64,000 nucleotides of DNA from Bradyrhizobium sp. CCGUVB4N (GTDB lineage Bacteria; Pseudomonadota; Alphaproteobacteria; Rhizobiales; Xanthobacteraceae): NCBI RefSeq assembly GCF_024199945.1, contig NZ_JANADP010000001.1, positions 2,976,001 through 3,040,000 on the forward strand. The letters are read 5' to 3'. The notes under the pieces were generated by a model. That model did not search any database. It was given only the letters and a program-made list of their open reading frames with translations, and had not been told where the DNA came from. This document shows positions 1-8,246 of the stretch, piece after piece. Every line of letters starts with the position of its first letter. Position 1 is the stretch's first letter. The position numbers and the translations under genes are program-made.

Positions 1-1
1 T

Positions 2-967
2 GGCGGATTGAGCATCAAGGGCGTCGGGGATGCCTTCGCCAATTTCGGCTTCTCGGTGCCGATCCCGGCGGCGGGCTACGTCTTCTCTGGCTTCGAGTAC
101 CTCGGTGTCATCCTCGTCACTGCCATTCCGTTCGGCATCTATGACCTCGTCGAGGCCATGGATAACGTCGAGAGCGCGGAAGCCGCCGGCGATGAATATC
201 CGACCACGCGGGTGCTGACCGCCGACGGCGTCGTCAGCCTGATCGGCTGCCTGATGGGCAATCCCTTCATCAACGCCGTCTATATCGGTCATCCCGGCTG
301 GAAGGCGATGGGCGGCCGGATCGGCTATTCGGCCGCGACCGGCATCATGGTGGTGGTGTTGTCCTGGTTCGGCGTCATCTCGGTCCTGCTGGCGCTGGTG
401 CCTGTCGTCGCGATCTCGCCGATCCTGCTCTATATCGGCATGCTGATGACTGCGCAGGCATTCCAGACCACGCCGTCGAAGCACGCGCCCGCCGTGGCGC
501 TCGCCTTCACGCCGCATCTCGCCGCCTGGGCCAAGCTGCAGATCGACACCATGCTCGGCTCGACCATGAATGCGGCAGCAACCGTCGGCGGTATGGCTGC
601 TGACAAGGCCGATGCGGTCAAGGCGGCGGCCATCGCGGCGTTGCCGCAACAGGGTGTGATCTATCACGGGCTTGAAGTGATGGGTGGCGGCTCTATCCTC
701 GCGGGCCTCATCCTCGGCGCAGTCGGTGTCTTCATCATCGAGCGCGACTTCGAGAAGGCCTCGGCGTTCGCGCTCGTGGGTGCCGTGCTGACCTATTTCG
801 GCTTCATGCACGGCGAAGCCGTCGGCATCGGCGGCGGCTTTGGCGTCACGCCCGCGGTGGCGTTCGCCTATGCCGTGATGGCAGCCGGTCTGTTTGCGGC
901 CAGCAGGCTCGGCACCACCGAGCATTATGCCGCGCATCCGGAGATGCACGCTGCACCTGCGGAGTAG
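2..967 (+). CDS. NCS2/AzgA-like permease, C-terminal part (partial)
   Basis: The reading frame is open to the left edge of the window, so the true start lies outside; the TTG at 8 is probably internal. The visible 321 residues are a polytopic membrane protein with several hydrophobic helices. The stretch around GNPFINAVYIGHPGWK followed by GGRIGYS resembles the conserved region of AzgA/NCS2 purine or xanthine permeases (the SSTTAFIESAAGV..GGRTGL region). The protein would import a nucleobase or a related anion across the inner membrane, but the substrate cannot be read from this part. The tail (TTEHYAAHPEMHAAPAE) is hydrophilic. A strong hairpin terminator follows at 986-1021. Family assignment is an inference from motif resemblance. 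Confidence 0.6.
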   Translation, partial: GGLSIKGVGDAFANFGFSVPIPAAGYVFSGFEYLGVILVTAIPFGIYDLVEAMDNVESAEAAGDEYPTTRVLTADGVVSLIGCLMGNPFINAVYIGHPGWKAMGGRIGYSAATGIMVVVLSWFGVISVLLALVPVVAISPILLYIGMLMTAQAFQTTPSKHAPAVALAFTPHLAAWAKLQIDTMLGSTMNAAATVGGMAADKADAVKAAAIAALPQQGVIYHGLEVMGGGSILAGLILGAVGVFIIERDFEKASAFALVGAVLTYFGFMHGEAVGIGGGFGVTPAVAFAYAVMAAGLFAASRLGTTEHYAAHPEMHAAPAE

Positions 968-985
968 GTTGCTCTGACATCAAAC

Positions 986-1021
986 GCGGCCGGACGACAT
1001 TATGTCGCCCGGCCGCCTTTT
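986..1021 (+). terminator. Rho-independent terminator after the permease
   Basis: GCGGCCGG (986-993) pairs with CCGGCCGC (1009-1016), and an inner CGACAT/ATGTCG pair extends the stem. A run of four T follows at 1018-1021. It lies 18 bases past the permease stop and just before the convergent end of the S9 peptidase gene, so it may serve both directions. Confidence 0.7.
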
Positions 1022-1031
1022 ATGTGAGTGG

Positions 1032-2966
1032 CTAGATCGCCACACCCAGATCGGATAGGATATCGGCCCCGGCTCGAACTTCGTAACTAGACCCTTCGAA
1101 ATCCTTGCCAACGGGCTCGCAGGCGCCGCCCAGATGCCGTGCAAAGAACGCTTCGGCAATTGCGAGATAAGAGAGCTGGTTCGGCGGCCTCTGGAATCCG
1201 TGTCCCTCATCGGGATAGACGATGTAGGTCACCGGAATGTTCCTGGCCTGCATGGCGGCGACGATGGTGTCGCTCTCTGCGATCTTGCAGCGAACGTCGT
1301 TGGCGCCATGAAAGATCAGCATCGGCTTCTTGATGTTGTCGACCTTGTTGATCGGTGAGCGTTCGGCAAGCAGCTTGCGGCCTTCCTCGGTGCGGGGATC
1401 GCCGTAGCTGCGATACATGAATTCGGCGAAACCAGCCCAATAAGGCGGCATCGATTCCAGAAGCGTTTGCAGATTCGAGATCCCGACCACCGGTACCGAG
1501 CAGCAGAACACCTCCGGCGTGAAGGTCGCTCCGATGAAGGAGGCCAGTCCGCCATAGGATATGCCGAAGATCGCGACCTTGTCCTTTTGCGCGATCCCTT
1601 GCGCGATCGCCCAATCGACCATGTCGATGAGATCATCGTGCATCTTTCGCGCGTGCTCTTTCTCGCTGGCTGCGACGAACGCCTTGCCGAAACCCGTCGA
1701 TCCCCGATAGTTGACCGAAAGCACGGCGTAGCCGCGATCGGCCAGCCACTGGTGATCCCGGCGATAGCCGTAGATGTCCCGGCCCCACGGACCGCCATGG
1801 ACGATGAGGACCATCGGCAGCGGCCGGGGCGGACGGTCGCCCTCGATATCAGCCGGCAAGGTCAGGTACGAGACTAGTGTGAGGCCATCGCGCGACTTGC
1901 CTTGCACTTCCTGCATCCGCGCCAGGCGATACGGCTTCAGTTCCGGGCGCGCGTTGAACAGCTCGGTGATGGTTTGCTTGTCGCGGTCGAGGAGATGATA
2001 TGCGACGGGTCGATTTGGCGCATGGCCCGCCACGATCCACCGGCGGCCATCGTCACTCTGGCTTTCGATGTGAAACGCATGATCCGGCAGTCTGGCTTTG
2101 ATCAGATCAAGTTCGTCCGCAACCGCTGGCGTTAGCGGCGTCCATTCCGGCCGGCCGGGGTCGATGCAAACCGCTTCCGGTTCGAAGGTTCTGGCGTTGA
2201 AGATAGCGCCTGTCACATCGGCGCGGTCGCTTTGATACAGGATTTGCTCTTCGCCGGTCGCCCAGTTCATCCGCAACAGCGCCGATTTGTCTTGCTCCAG
2301 GCTCGAGCTCATGTGCAGGTGGTTGCATCCGGCATCGAACGTCCAGAGCCGCGTGCTGATGTAGGCCTCGTAGGGGACATCGCGCCAATGCGTCACCTTG
2401 CCGTCGTCGATGCGCCAGAGCCGCGTACCTCCGTCAGGCGCATTGCTCTGCGCGTAGCGGGGCCTCAACTGCCAATCGAGTCCGACGTAGTGAAACTCCT
2501 GGCGATTTTCCCAAACCAGTGTGCGTTCACCGGTTGAGAGGTCGAGTACGAAGACATCATGCCAGCGCGCGTCGCGATCGTTGAGATTGACCGCAATCTT
2601 GTCCGGCACGATGTGCGACCAGTAGATCGGCACTGCACGGACATTGGCAAAGGGCGTCAGATCCCGGAGCTCCAACGTATGGGGATCGACCACGAACAGA
2701 TGTAGGTTTTCATCGCCGTTCTCGTCGTTGAGGAACATGATGTAGCGGCCGTCCGGGCTCCAGTCCTGCCAGTTGATAGGCCGGCCCCTGGTGCGCGTTA
2801 CGGGCTGGCCGGCCGCAATGTTGTCGACCGGCGACACCCAGACATTCAGGACTCCCTCGACAGGGGCGCCCCAACACAACCATTGACCATCCGGCGACAG
2901 CTTGGCGCCGACGTAGGTCGGATTGCCAAACAGTTTTCGGCGCGGGATCAGGGGGCGAGCTGACAT
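1032..2966 (-). CDS. S9 family peptidase (prolyl oligopeptidase/acylaminoacyl-peptidase type)
   Basis: A 644-aa serine hydrolase. The N-terminal ~370 residues carry repeats of the type LSPDGQWLCW and WSPDGRYIMF, typical of a TolB-like beta-propeller that covers the active site. The C-terminal alpha/beta-hydrolase domain has the oxyanion-hole motif HGGPWGRD, the nucleophile motif GISYGG (Ser470), Asp557 in GANDV and His589 in DEGHGF, a complete catalytic triad with normal spacing. No signal peptide is visible, so it probably acts on short peptides in the cytoplasm. It lies 105 bases downstream of the ABC permease on the same strand; co-transcription is possible but unproven. The ATG at 2966 has only a weak ribosome binding site. 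Confidence 0.88.
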   Translation of the reverse strand: MSARPLIPRRKLFGNPTYVGAKLSPDGQWLCWGAPVEGVLNVWVSPVDNIAAGQPVTRTRGRPINWQDWSPDGRYIMFLNDENGDENLHLFVVDPHTLELRDLTPFANVRAVPIYWSHIVPDKIAVNLNDRDARWHDVFVLDLSTGERTLVWENRQEFHYVGLDWQLRPRYAQSNAPDGGTRLWRIDDGKVTHWRDVPYEAYISTRLWTFDAGCNHLHMSSSLEQDKSALLRMNWATGEEQILYQSDRADVTGAIFNARTFEPEAVCIDPGRPEWTPLTPAVADELDLIKARLPDHAFHIESQSDDGRRWIVAGHAPNRPVAYHLLDRDKQTITELFNARPELKPYRLARMQEVQGKSRDGLTLVSYLTLPADIEGDRPPRPLPMVLIVHGGPWGRDIYGYRRDHQWLADRGYAVLSVNYRGSTGFGKAFVAASEKEHARKMHDDLIDMVDWAIAQGIAQKDKVAIFGISYGGLASFIGATFTPEVFCCSVPVVGISNLQTLLESMPPYWAGFAEFMYRSYGDPRTEEGRKLLAERSPINKVDNIKKPMLIFHGANDVRCKIAESDTIVAAMQARNIPVTYIVYPDEGHGFQRPPNQLSYLAIAEAFFARHLGGACEPVGKDFEGSSYEVRAGADILSDLGVAI

Positions 2967-3070
2967 GTGGCGTCTCGCTGCTTAATGCTACGGTATGTAG
3001 CATATGAGCGCGAAGACTTTGCGTCAACTCCAAGTAGAACGCACTCCCTGGAGAATTGAGATTGGCGTCA

Positions 3071-3895
3071 CTACCCGCCCTTGACCGCACCCGCCGTGAG
3101 ACCGGCGACGATCTGCCGCTGGGCGAACACCGTCAGCAGCAGCACCGGGAGGGTGACGATCAGCGCCGCGGCCGCCAGCGGGCCCCAGCTCAGCTGGTCG
3201 AACGAGATCATGTTGTAGACGGCGACCGGCAGGGTGCGGGTCTCGCGCCCGGCCAGCACGATGCCGAAGACAAAATTGTTCCAGGAGAAGATCACCGCGA
3301 GGATGAAGGCGACCGCGATGCCGGGCTTGGCGATCGGCAGCGCGACGTGGCGGAACACCTGCCAGCGGCCTGCACCGTCGATGAGGGCGGCTTCCTCCAG
3401 CTCCAGCGGCGTCGTCTCGAAATAGCCGATCATGATCCAGATCACGATCGGTACCGTCACCACGAGATGAATGATGATCTGCGGCACCAGCGTGCCGAGC
3501 AGTCCCAGCCACTGGAACAGCAGGAACAGCGGGATGAGGTAGGACAGGCCGGGCGTGATGCGGGCGATCAGGATCACGATCGCGGATTTATGCGCGGCCA
3601 TGCGGGCGATGCCGTAGCCGGCGGGGACGCCGACGATCAGCGCGAGCGCCGTCGCGCTCCCGGTCACGATCAAGCTGTTGAAGAAATACGTCACGAAGCG
3701 GTTGGAGGCGACCACGTCGGCATAGTTCTTCCATGCGAAATGCTCGGGGATGAAGACCGGCGGGTAGGCGGCGTTGTCGACCTCGAATTTGAGCGAGAGC
3801 GACAGCATCCAGAGGAAAAACAGGATCGCCGGGGACACGATGACGAGCACCGCGAACCACAGGCTGATCTTGCCGATGATTTGCTTCGGGGTCAT
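3071..3895 (-). CDS. ABC transporter permease, carbohydrate type (MalG/UgpE family)
   Basis: A 274-aa inner-membrane protein with about six hydrophobic helices and an EAA loop near LEEAALIDGAGRWQVFRHVALPIAKPG, which docks on the transport ATPase. Length and motif order fit the MalG-like half of a family 1 sugar importer. Its start overlaps the stop of the preceding permease by four bases (ATGA, 3892-3895), so the two are translationally coupled. Substrate is not evident. Confidence 0.88.
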   Translation of the reverse strand: MTPKQIIGKISLWFAVLVIVSPAILFFLWMLSLSLKFEVDNAAYPPVFIPEHFAWKNYADVVASNRFVTYFFNSLIVTGSATALALIVGVPAGYGIARMAAHKSAIVILIARITPGLSYLIPLFLLFQWLGLLGTLVPQIIIHLVVTVPIVIWIMIGYFETTPLELEEAALIDGAGRWQVFRHVALPIAKPGIAVAFILAVIFSWNNFVFGIVLAGRETRTLPVAVYNMISFDQLSWGPLAAAALIVTLPVLLLTVFAQRQIVAGLTAGAVKGG

Positions 3896-4830
3896 GCGTC
3901 GCTCGCGATCTCAGTCCACAGCATGCGCTGGCGGGCATAGAGCATCACCGCCGCAAGCAGGACAATCAACAGGAAGAACACGACCGCGATCGCCGAGCCG
4001 TAGCCGAGGTCGTAATAGGTGAAGGCGACGCTATAGAGATAGATGTTGATCGTCTCCGACGCCGAGCCTGGTCCGCCCTGCGTGATCGCGAAGATGATGT
4101 CGAAGCTCTTCACCGCGTCGATCATGCGGATCATGCCGGCGATGAACAGGAAAGGCATGATCAGCGGCAGGGTGATGAAGCGGAACACCTGCCACATATT
4201 CGCGCCGTCGATCTGCGCGCTCTCATAGGGCTCGGTCGGGATCGCGGCGAGGCCGCCAAGCACGATCAGCATGACGAGCGGGGTCCATTGCCAGGTTTCG
4301 ACCAGCACCAGCGAAGGGATCACCGTTCCCGGGTGAAACACCCAGAGCTGCGGAGGGATTCCGACCAGCGACAGCAAATAGTTCAGCACGCCGAGCTGCG
4401 GATGGAACATCATGGTCCAGACCAGTGCGATTGCCACCGGTGTCGCCATCATCGGCATGATGAAGATGCCGCGCAGGAAACCGCGGCCGGCGAATTTCTG
4501 GTGAAACACCACGGCCGAGAACGTGCCGAACACGAGCGGCAGCAGCATGGACAGCACGGTGTAGACCAGCGTATGTCCGATCGCCTCGATGAAGCGGGGA
4601 TCGCTGGTCAGCCGTAGATAGTTGGAGAACCCGACGAAGGTGGTCGACGAGCCGACCTTCCACTCGTTCAGGCTCATCCAGATGGTAAAGACCCACGGGA
4701 AGATGATGATGGCGAGAACGACGACCAGCGCCGGCACCACGAACGGCCAGTACGACGGCGGCCGCAATTCCTTCTCCGGCGCGGCATCAAGCTGTGCCGC
4801 GTCCGGAGTCGATTGTGTCAACGCACTCAC
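3892..4830 (-). CDS. ABC transporter permease, carbohydrate type (MalF/UgpA family)
   Basis: A 312-aa membrane protein with an N-terminal hydrophilic tail, about six helices and an EAA-type loop (YESAQIDGANMWQVFRFITLPLI). It is the partner of the MalG-like permease downstream. The start overlaps the end of the solute-binding protein gene by four bases (4827-4830), giving an SBP-permease-permease operon. No ATP-binding subunit gene lies beside it, so the complex probably uses a shared ATPase encoded elsewhere. Confidence 0.88.
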   Translation of the reverse strand: MSALTQSTPDAAQLDAAPEKELRPPSYWPFVVPALVVVLAIIIFPWVFTIWMSLNEWKVGSSTTFVGFSNYLRLTSDPRFIEAIGHTLVYTVLSMLLPLVFGTFSAVVFHQKFAGRGFLRGIFIMPMMATPVAIALVWTMMFHPQLGVLNYLLSLVGIPPQLWVFHPGTVIPSLVLVETWQWTPLVMLIVLGGLAAIPTEPYESAQIDGANMWQVFRFITLPLIMPFLFIAGMIRMIDAVKSFDIIFAITQGGPGSASETINIYLYSVAFTYYDLGYGSAIAVVFFLLIVLLAAVMLYARQRMLWTEIASDA

Positions 4831-6152
4831 GCCTTTTCGCTACGCTCCAGGATCGGCCGGTACTGATCGTTGGCCTTCTTCAATTCAGTCGCGGGATCGG
4901 CACCCGACAGGGTCGCCGTCAGCGCCGCGCCGACGATGTCGCGGAATTCAGCGACCGGGATCACGACGGGCAGGCCGAGCTTGCTGATCTTGCCGGAATC
5001 GATCACCGACTGCAGCCATTCCTTCGGCATCTTGACGCCACTCTGGACCTCTGCATCGTTCAGGATCGAATTGCGGAACGGTACGCCGCCACCAGCCTGC
5101 AACAGCCGCGCGCCTTGTTTCTTCGAAACGATCCACTGGCAGAGCAGATAGGCGGCTTCCTTGTTCTTGCTCGCCGCGGCAATGCCGATGCCGTCGCCAT
5201 AGGTGGCCGAATATTGGCCTTTCGGTCCGGCGGGCACCACGGTGTAGCCGACCTTGCCGACGACGCGCGAGGCGGCCGGATCTTCCAGCGGCGGCGCCCA
5301 GCCGACCCCGTCGATCCACATCGCCGAACGTCCTTGCGTGAACGAAGCCATCGACTCCATCCAGTTGAAGCCGGCGACGCCGGGCGGGGCGACTTTCGTC
5401 AGCAGCGTCTGATAGAGCTTGGTCGCCGCGATTGCTTCAGGACCGTCCGTCAGGATATTGCCCTTCGCATCGAGGAATTCGCCGCCATAGTTGAGGAAGA
5501 AGTTGGTCCACAACGTCATGTTGGCGTTGCGCAAGCCGCGACCGACGAAGCCGAAGGTGCCTTCCTTGGGGTCTGTGAGCTTCTCCGCGGCCGCGACCAT
5601 CTCGTCGAGGGTCTTGGGCACGGCAACGCCCTTCTTCTGGAAGAGCTCCTTGTTGTAGTAGAGGATGAAATAGTCGACCGACCAGGGCAGCGACAGCATC
5701 TGGCCCTTGTCGTTCTTGGCGTATTGCAGGCCCGCGGCCGAGAAATCGCTCTCGACAAGGTCGGGCGCGGTCAGCGTCGGATCCTTCATGAAGGGCGTCA
5801 TGTCGGCAAGCCAGCCGGCTTTTTCGAACTGCCGCTTCTGCACGTGATAGCTGATATGAACCACGTCGAAGCTCGGCCGGCCCGAGGTGAGCTCGATGAC
5901 GCATTTCTGGCGCTGCTGCTGCTCGGGAATCTGCTCGGACTCGACCTGGATACCGGTGAGCTCGGTGAATTCCTTGACGTATTTTTGCAAGTTATCGCCG
6001 CGCGGTCCCTTGGCGAGGATCACCTCCAGCTTGGTCCCGGCATATTTCTTCCAGTTCACCTCAGCGCGCGCCGGCAATCCCGTCAGGCTGAGCGCGCCAG
6101 CTGCGGCAGTGCCGGTCAAAAGCGTACGGCGCGAGATTTTGTGGTCAGCCAC
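4827..6152 (-). CDS. ABC transporter substrate-binding protein, family 1 (Tat-type signal)
   Basis: About 441 aa from the GTG at 6152, chosen because GGGAGGAATT sits just upstream; a longer frame to 6203 has no such site. The N-terminus contains SRRTLLTG followed by a hydrophobic stretch and an ALA-type cleavage region (LPARAEV), a twin-arginine-like export signal. The body is a family 1 (sugar, glycerol phosphate or oligosaccharide) binding protein, with DYFILYYNKELFQKKG and SAMWIDGVGW as typical family patches. It delivers substrate in the periplasm to the two permeases downstream. Which sugar is bound cannot be told. Confidence 0.87.
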   Translation of the reverse strand: MADHKISRRTLLTGTAAAGALSLTGLPARAEVNWKKYAGTKLEVILAKGPRGDNLQKYVKEFTELTGIQVESEQIPEQQQRQKCVIELTSGRPSFDVVHISYHVQKRQFEKAGWLADMTPFMKDPTLTAPDLVESDFSAAGLQYAKNDKGQMLSLPWSVDYFILYYNKELFQKKGVAVPKTLDEMVAAAEKLTDPKEGTFGFVGRGLRNANMTLWTNFFLNYGGEFLDAKGNILTDGPEAIAATKLYQTLLTKVAPPGVAGFNWMESMASFTQGRSAMWIDGVGWAPPLEDPAASRVVGKVGYTVVPAGPKGQYSATYGDGIGIAAASKNKEAAYLLCQWIVSKKQGARLLQAGGGVPFRNSILNDAEVQSGVKMPKEWLQSVIDSGKISKLGLPVVIPVAEFRDIVGAALTATLSGADPATELKKANDQYRPILERSEKA

Positions 6153-6227
6153 TTTAATTCCTCCCTGTGACTCAATTTGGGGGGATACTAGCGACCGTTC
6201 CACGCCTGCCTAGCCCTAATTTGGGCG

Positions 6228-7007
6228 TTACGGTCGCACCGCCGGCGTTTCCATCGGCATTCCGCGGGCCCGCGACATCAGATAGAGCTCGAGCGCGACC
6301 AGCTCGGGCGCGCCATACTCGTAGGCCTGGGCGCGGACGCCGGTCATGCAGCTGCGCAGGCGCCGCTCCAGCGATCCCAGCGTCTGCCATTCCAGCCGAT
6401 AGAGCGGATATCCGGTCGGCTGCGCTTGCGTGATCGGCGAGCCGGCGAGGCGCTTCTCAAAGTTGTCGTCATGGCAATTGGTGCAGGCCAGGTTGAGTTG
6501 CCCCTCGCGTTGCATGAAGAGAGTGCGGCCCTGTTCAACGAAAGGCTTTAGTTGTGGGTCATCGCCCGCGGTGATCGCAATGCCGCGCGACTGGTGGGCA
6601 ACGAAGGCGGACAGCGCCAGGATGTCGCGGCTCTCGTAAGGCAGCGGGTTCGCCTGCTGATGATTGGCGCGGCAGAGGTTGATGCGCTGGTCGAGCGTGA
6701 CGGGGCGTGCGAGGGTCTTGTCAAAGGCAGGGTAGCGTGCCGCGACGCCCTTCATGCTGCTCTTGGCATCGCCATGGCAGTCCGCGCACGCCTTGTTCGC
6801 GCTGCCGGTCTTCTTTGTCCACAGCGCCTCGCCGTCGAGCACGAACAGCATGCCCGGATTGGAGGTATCGTCATCCTGCATGGCGCGGGTGTCAGGGCCC
6901 ATGAAGGAATAGCCGGAGCGGCGCGCATCGGGCGGGATTTCGCCGGCGAGCAGGGCTGGGGCCGTGGCGACAAGTGCCGCCAGCACTATCGCGCGCCACA
7001 AATTCAT
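6228..7007 (-). CDS. soxA: Sulfur-oxidation c-type cytochrome SoxA (diheme form)
   Basis: About 259 aa from the ATG at 7007, which overlaps the soxZ stop as ATGA and is followed by a signal peptide (MNLWRAIVLAALVATAPALLAG). Two heme sites are visible, CADCH and CTNCH, plus the conserved CRANHQ segment and a C-terminal RSCMTGVRA whose cysteine matches the heme-ligating persulfide cysteine of SoxA. In the Sox pathway the SoxAX complex links thiosulfate (or another sulfane donor) to the SoxY cysteine in the periplasm. It is the last gene of a seven-gene minus-strand run. A longer start at 7061 inside soxZ is possible but would bury the signal peptide. Confidence 0.88.
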   Translation of the reverse strand: MNLWRAIVLAALVATAPALLAGEIPPDARRSGYSFMGPDTRAMQDDDTSNPGMLFVLDGEALWTKKTGSANKACADCHGDAKSSMKGVAARYPAFDKTLARPVTLDQRINLCRANHQQANPLPYESRDILALSAFVAHQSRGIAITAGDDPQLKPFVEQGRTLFMQREGQLNLACTNCHDDNFEKRLAGSPITQAQPTGYPLYRLEWQTLGSLERRLRSCMTGVRAQAYEYGAPELVALELYLMSRARGMPMETPAVRP

Positions 7008-7321
7008 TCGACCGTGATCGATGCCGACGCGGTGGACGAATAGCCGTTGTCGCCGATCCATTCGAACTCGAACTCGCCGCTCTCCTTGGCGACCGTGAAG
7101 AAGGACAAATACGGATTGGCGGCGATGGCCGGAAACAGATCGGCGCGAAAGATCTCGGCGCCGTTGTAGCGGCAGGTGAAGCTCGTGATGATGTCGCGCG
7201 GCACCAGCGCGCCGTCCATGGTGTGGCGAAAGCCGGTTTCCATGATGTGCGAAGTCAGCGTGCGAATCTCGATGATGTCGCCGCGCTTGGCCTTTGCGGG
7301 AACATTGATGAGGGCGGCCAT
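7004..7321 (-). CDS. soxZ: Thiosulfate oxidation carrier complex protein SoxZ
   Basis: A 105-aa protein without a signal peptide. It matches SoxZ throughout (RGDIIEIRTLTSHIMETGFR near the N-terminus, ITSFTCRYNGAEIF in the middle), with the immunoglobulin-like fold that pairs with SoxY. It is co-exported or assembled with SoxY to make the sulfur-carrying SoxYZ complex. Its ATG overlaps the soxY stop by one base (TGATG) and its stop overlaps the soxA start, which indicates tight translational coupling. Confidence 0.92.
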   Translation of the reverse strand: MAALINVPAKAKRGDIIEIRTLTSHIMETGFRHTMDGALVPRDIITSFTCRYNGAEIFRADLFPAIAANPYLSFFTVAKESGEFEFEWIGDNGYSSTASASITVE

Positions 7322-7788
7322 CAGTTCACCTCCTCAGTGCATGCGGCCAGCGTCACGACAATATCCGCCGAGACCTGCCAGAAGCTGTCGTCGGAGAGGC
7401 GGGCGATCGCGACGACCTTCTGGGTGTCGGCGAGCCGGATCCGCGTCGAAATCTGGGCGCGACCCGAAGACGGGTTCAGATAGAAATTACCGATGTTCGG
7501 CTGCGGGTTCTTCTCGTTGAAGACGTGGATGCTCTTGACGTAGTCGTCCGCCGTCATCGGGCTCGCGACGGTCACCGTCATCGGCACGGTGTTGCCGTTC
7601 TCGACCAGCGGCGGAATGTCGAGCTTGACCTTGCCGGTGCGAATTGGCGCTTCGCCGACGACGTTGCGGATCGCGGTGTTGAGCATCGCCGGCGTTGCTT
7701 CGACCGGCCGCAGCGTGACGATCGGAAGCGCGCCGACGGCCGTGACGCCGCCGGCAAGGCTCAGGAAATGTCGTCGCGTCGTTGGCAT
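7321..7788 (-). CDS. soxY: Thiosulfate oxidation carrier protein SoxY, variant C-terminus
   Basis: About 155 aa from the ATG at 7788, preceded by AGGA at good spacing; a TTG six bases earlier is an alternative. The Tat signal reads TRRHFLSLAGG. The core matches SoxY (KLDIPPLVENGNTVPMTV; KNPQPNIGNFYLNP). The swinging arm is odd: known SoxY proteins end in GGCGG, with the sulfur-carrying cysteine near the very end, whereas this one ends LAACTEEVN, keeping a cysteine at about residue 150 but losing the glycines and adding an acidic tail. The gene lies between soxX and soxZ, so the assignment is firm although the chemistry may differ. Confidence 0.85.
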   Translation of the reverse strand: MPTTRRHFLSLAGGVTAVGALPIVTLRPVEATPAMLNTAIRNVVGEAPIRTGKVKLDIPPLVENGNTVPMTVTVASPMTADDYVKSIHVFNEKNPQPNIGNFYLNPSSGRAQISTRIRLADTQKVVAIARLSDDSFWQVSADIVVTLAACTEEVN

Positions 7789-7796
7789 AAACAATC

Positions 7797-8246
7797 CTAG
7801 TCCCGAAGCGTTGCAAGAAAGGCCACGATGTCCTCGATCTCCGCAGCCGACAATATCGGTTTGCCCGCGAAATTGCGTCCGACGCGGACGAGGCCATCCG
7901 CACGATAATAGGAGGGCATGATGGTGTCAGGGTTGAAGCGCGTGGCGTCAACCATCCGAAGCCGCAGCTGGCTCGCCGTCCAGCGCTTCCCGGCACCGGT
8001 GAGATCCGGCGCGAGGTCGCCCTGGAACAGCGTTTCCGGGAAGGGGCCGGAATGGCAGAGGATGCAGGTCGTCGTCCGCGCCAGCACCAGTGCGCGCCCG
8101 CGCGCGGGATCGCCGGGCGTGCCCGTCAGCGAATTCGCGATGCCGTCGCCGGTGATCTCATAGGGTGCCAGTCCCTCGGCGCGCGCGCCGGAGACCAACA
8201 CGAGACTGGCGATCAGTGCAGCGATGTAGACCCTCGATCTAGCCAA
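7797..8246 (-). CDS. soxX: SoxX-like monoheme cytochrome c
   Basis: I prefer the TTG at 8246, which overlaps the end of the flavoprotein gene by eight bases and gives a compact signal peptide (VYIAALIASLVLVSGARA) and about 149 aa. An upstream ATG at 8339 would add 31 arginine-rich residues that overlap flavoprotein coding sequence. One heme site, CILCHSGP, is followed by GDLAPDLTGAGKRW and an IMPSYY methionine ligand, the SoxX pattern. With SoxA it forms the SoxAX complex. It ends eight bases before soxY. Confidence 0.82.
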   Translation of the reverse strand: MARSRVYIAALIASLVLVSGARAEGLAPYEITGDGIANSLTGTPGDPARGRALVLARTTTCILCHSGPFPETLFQGDLAPDLTGAGKRWTASQLRLRMVDATRFNPDTIMPSYYRADGLVRVGRNFAGKPILSAAEIEDIVAFLATLRD

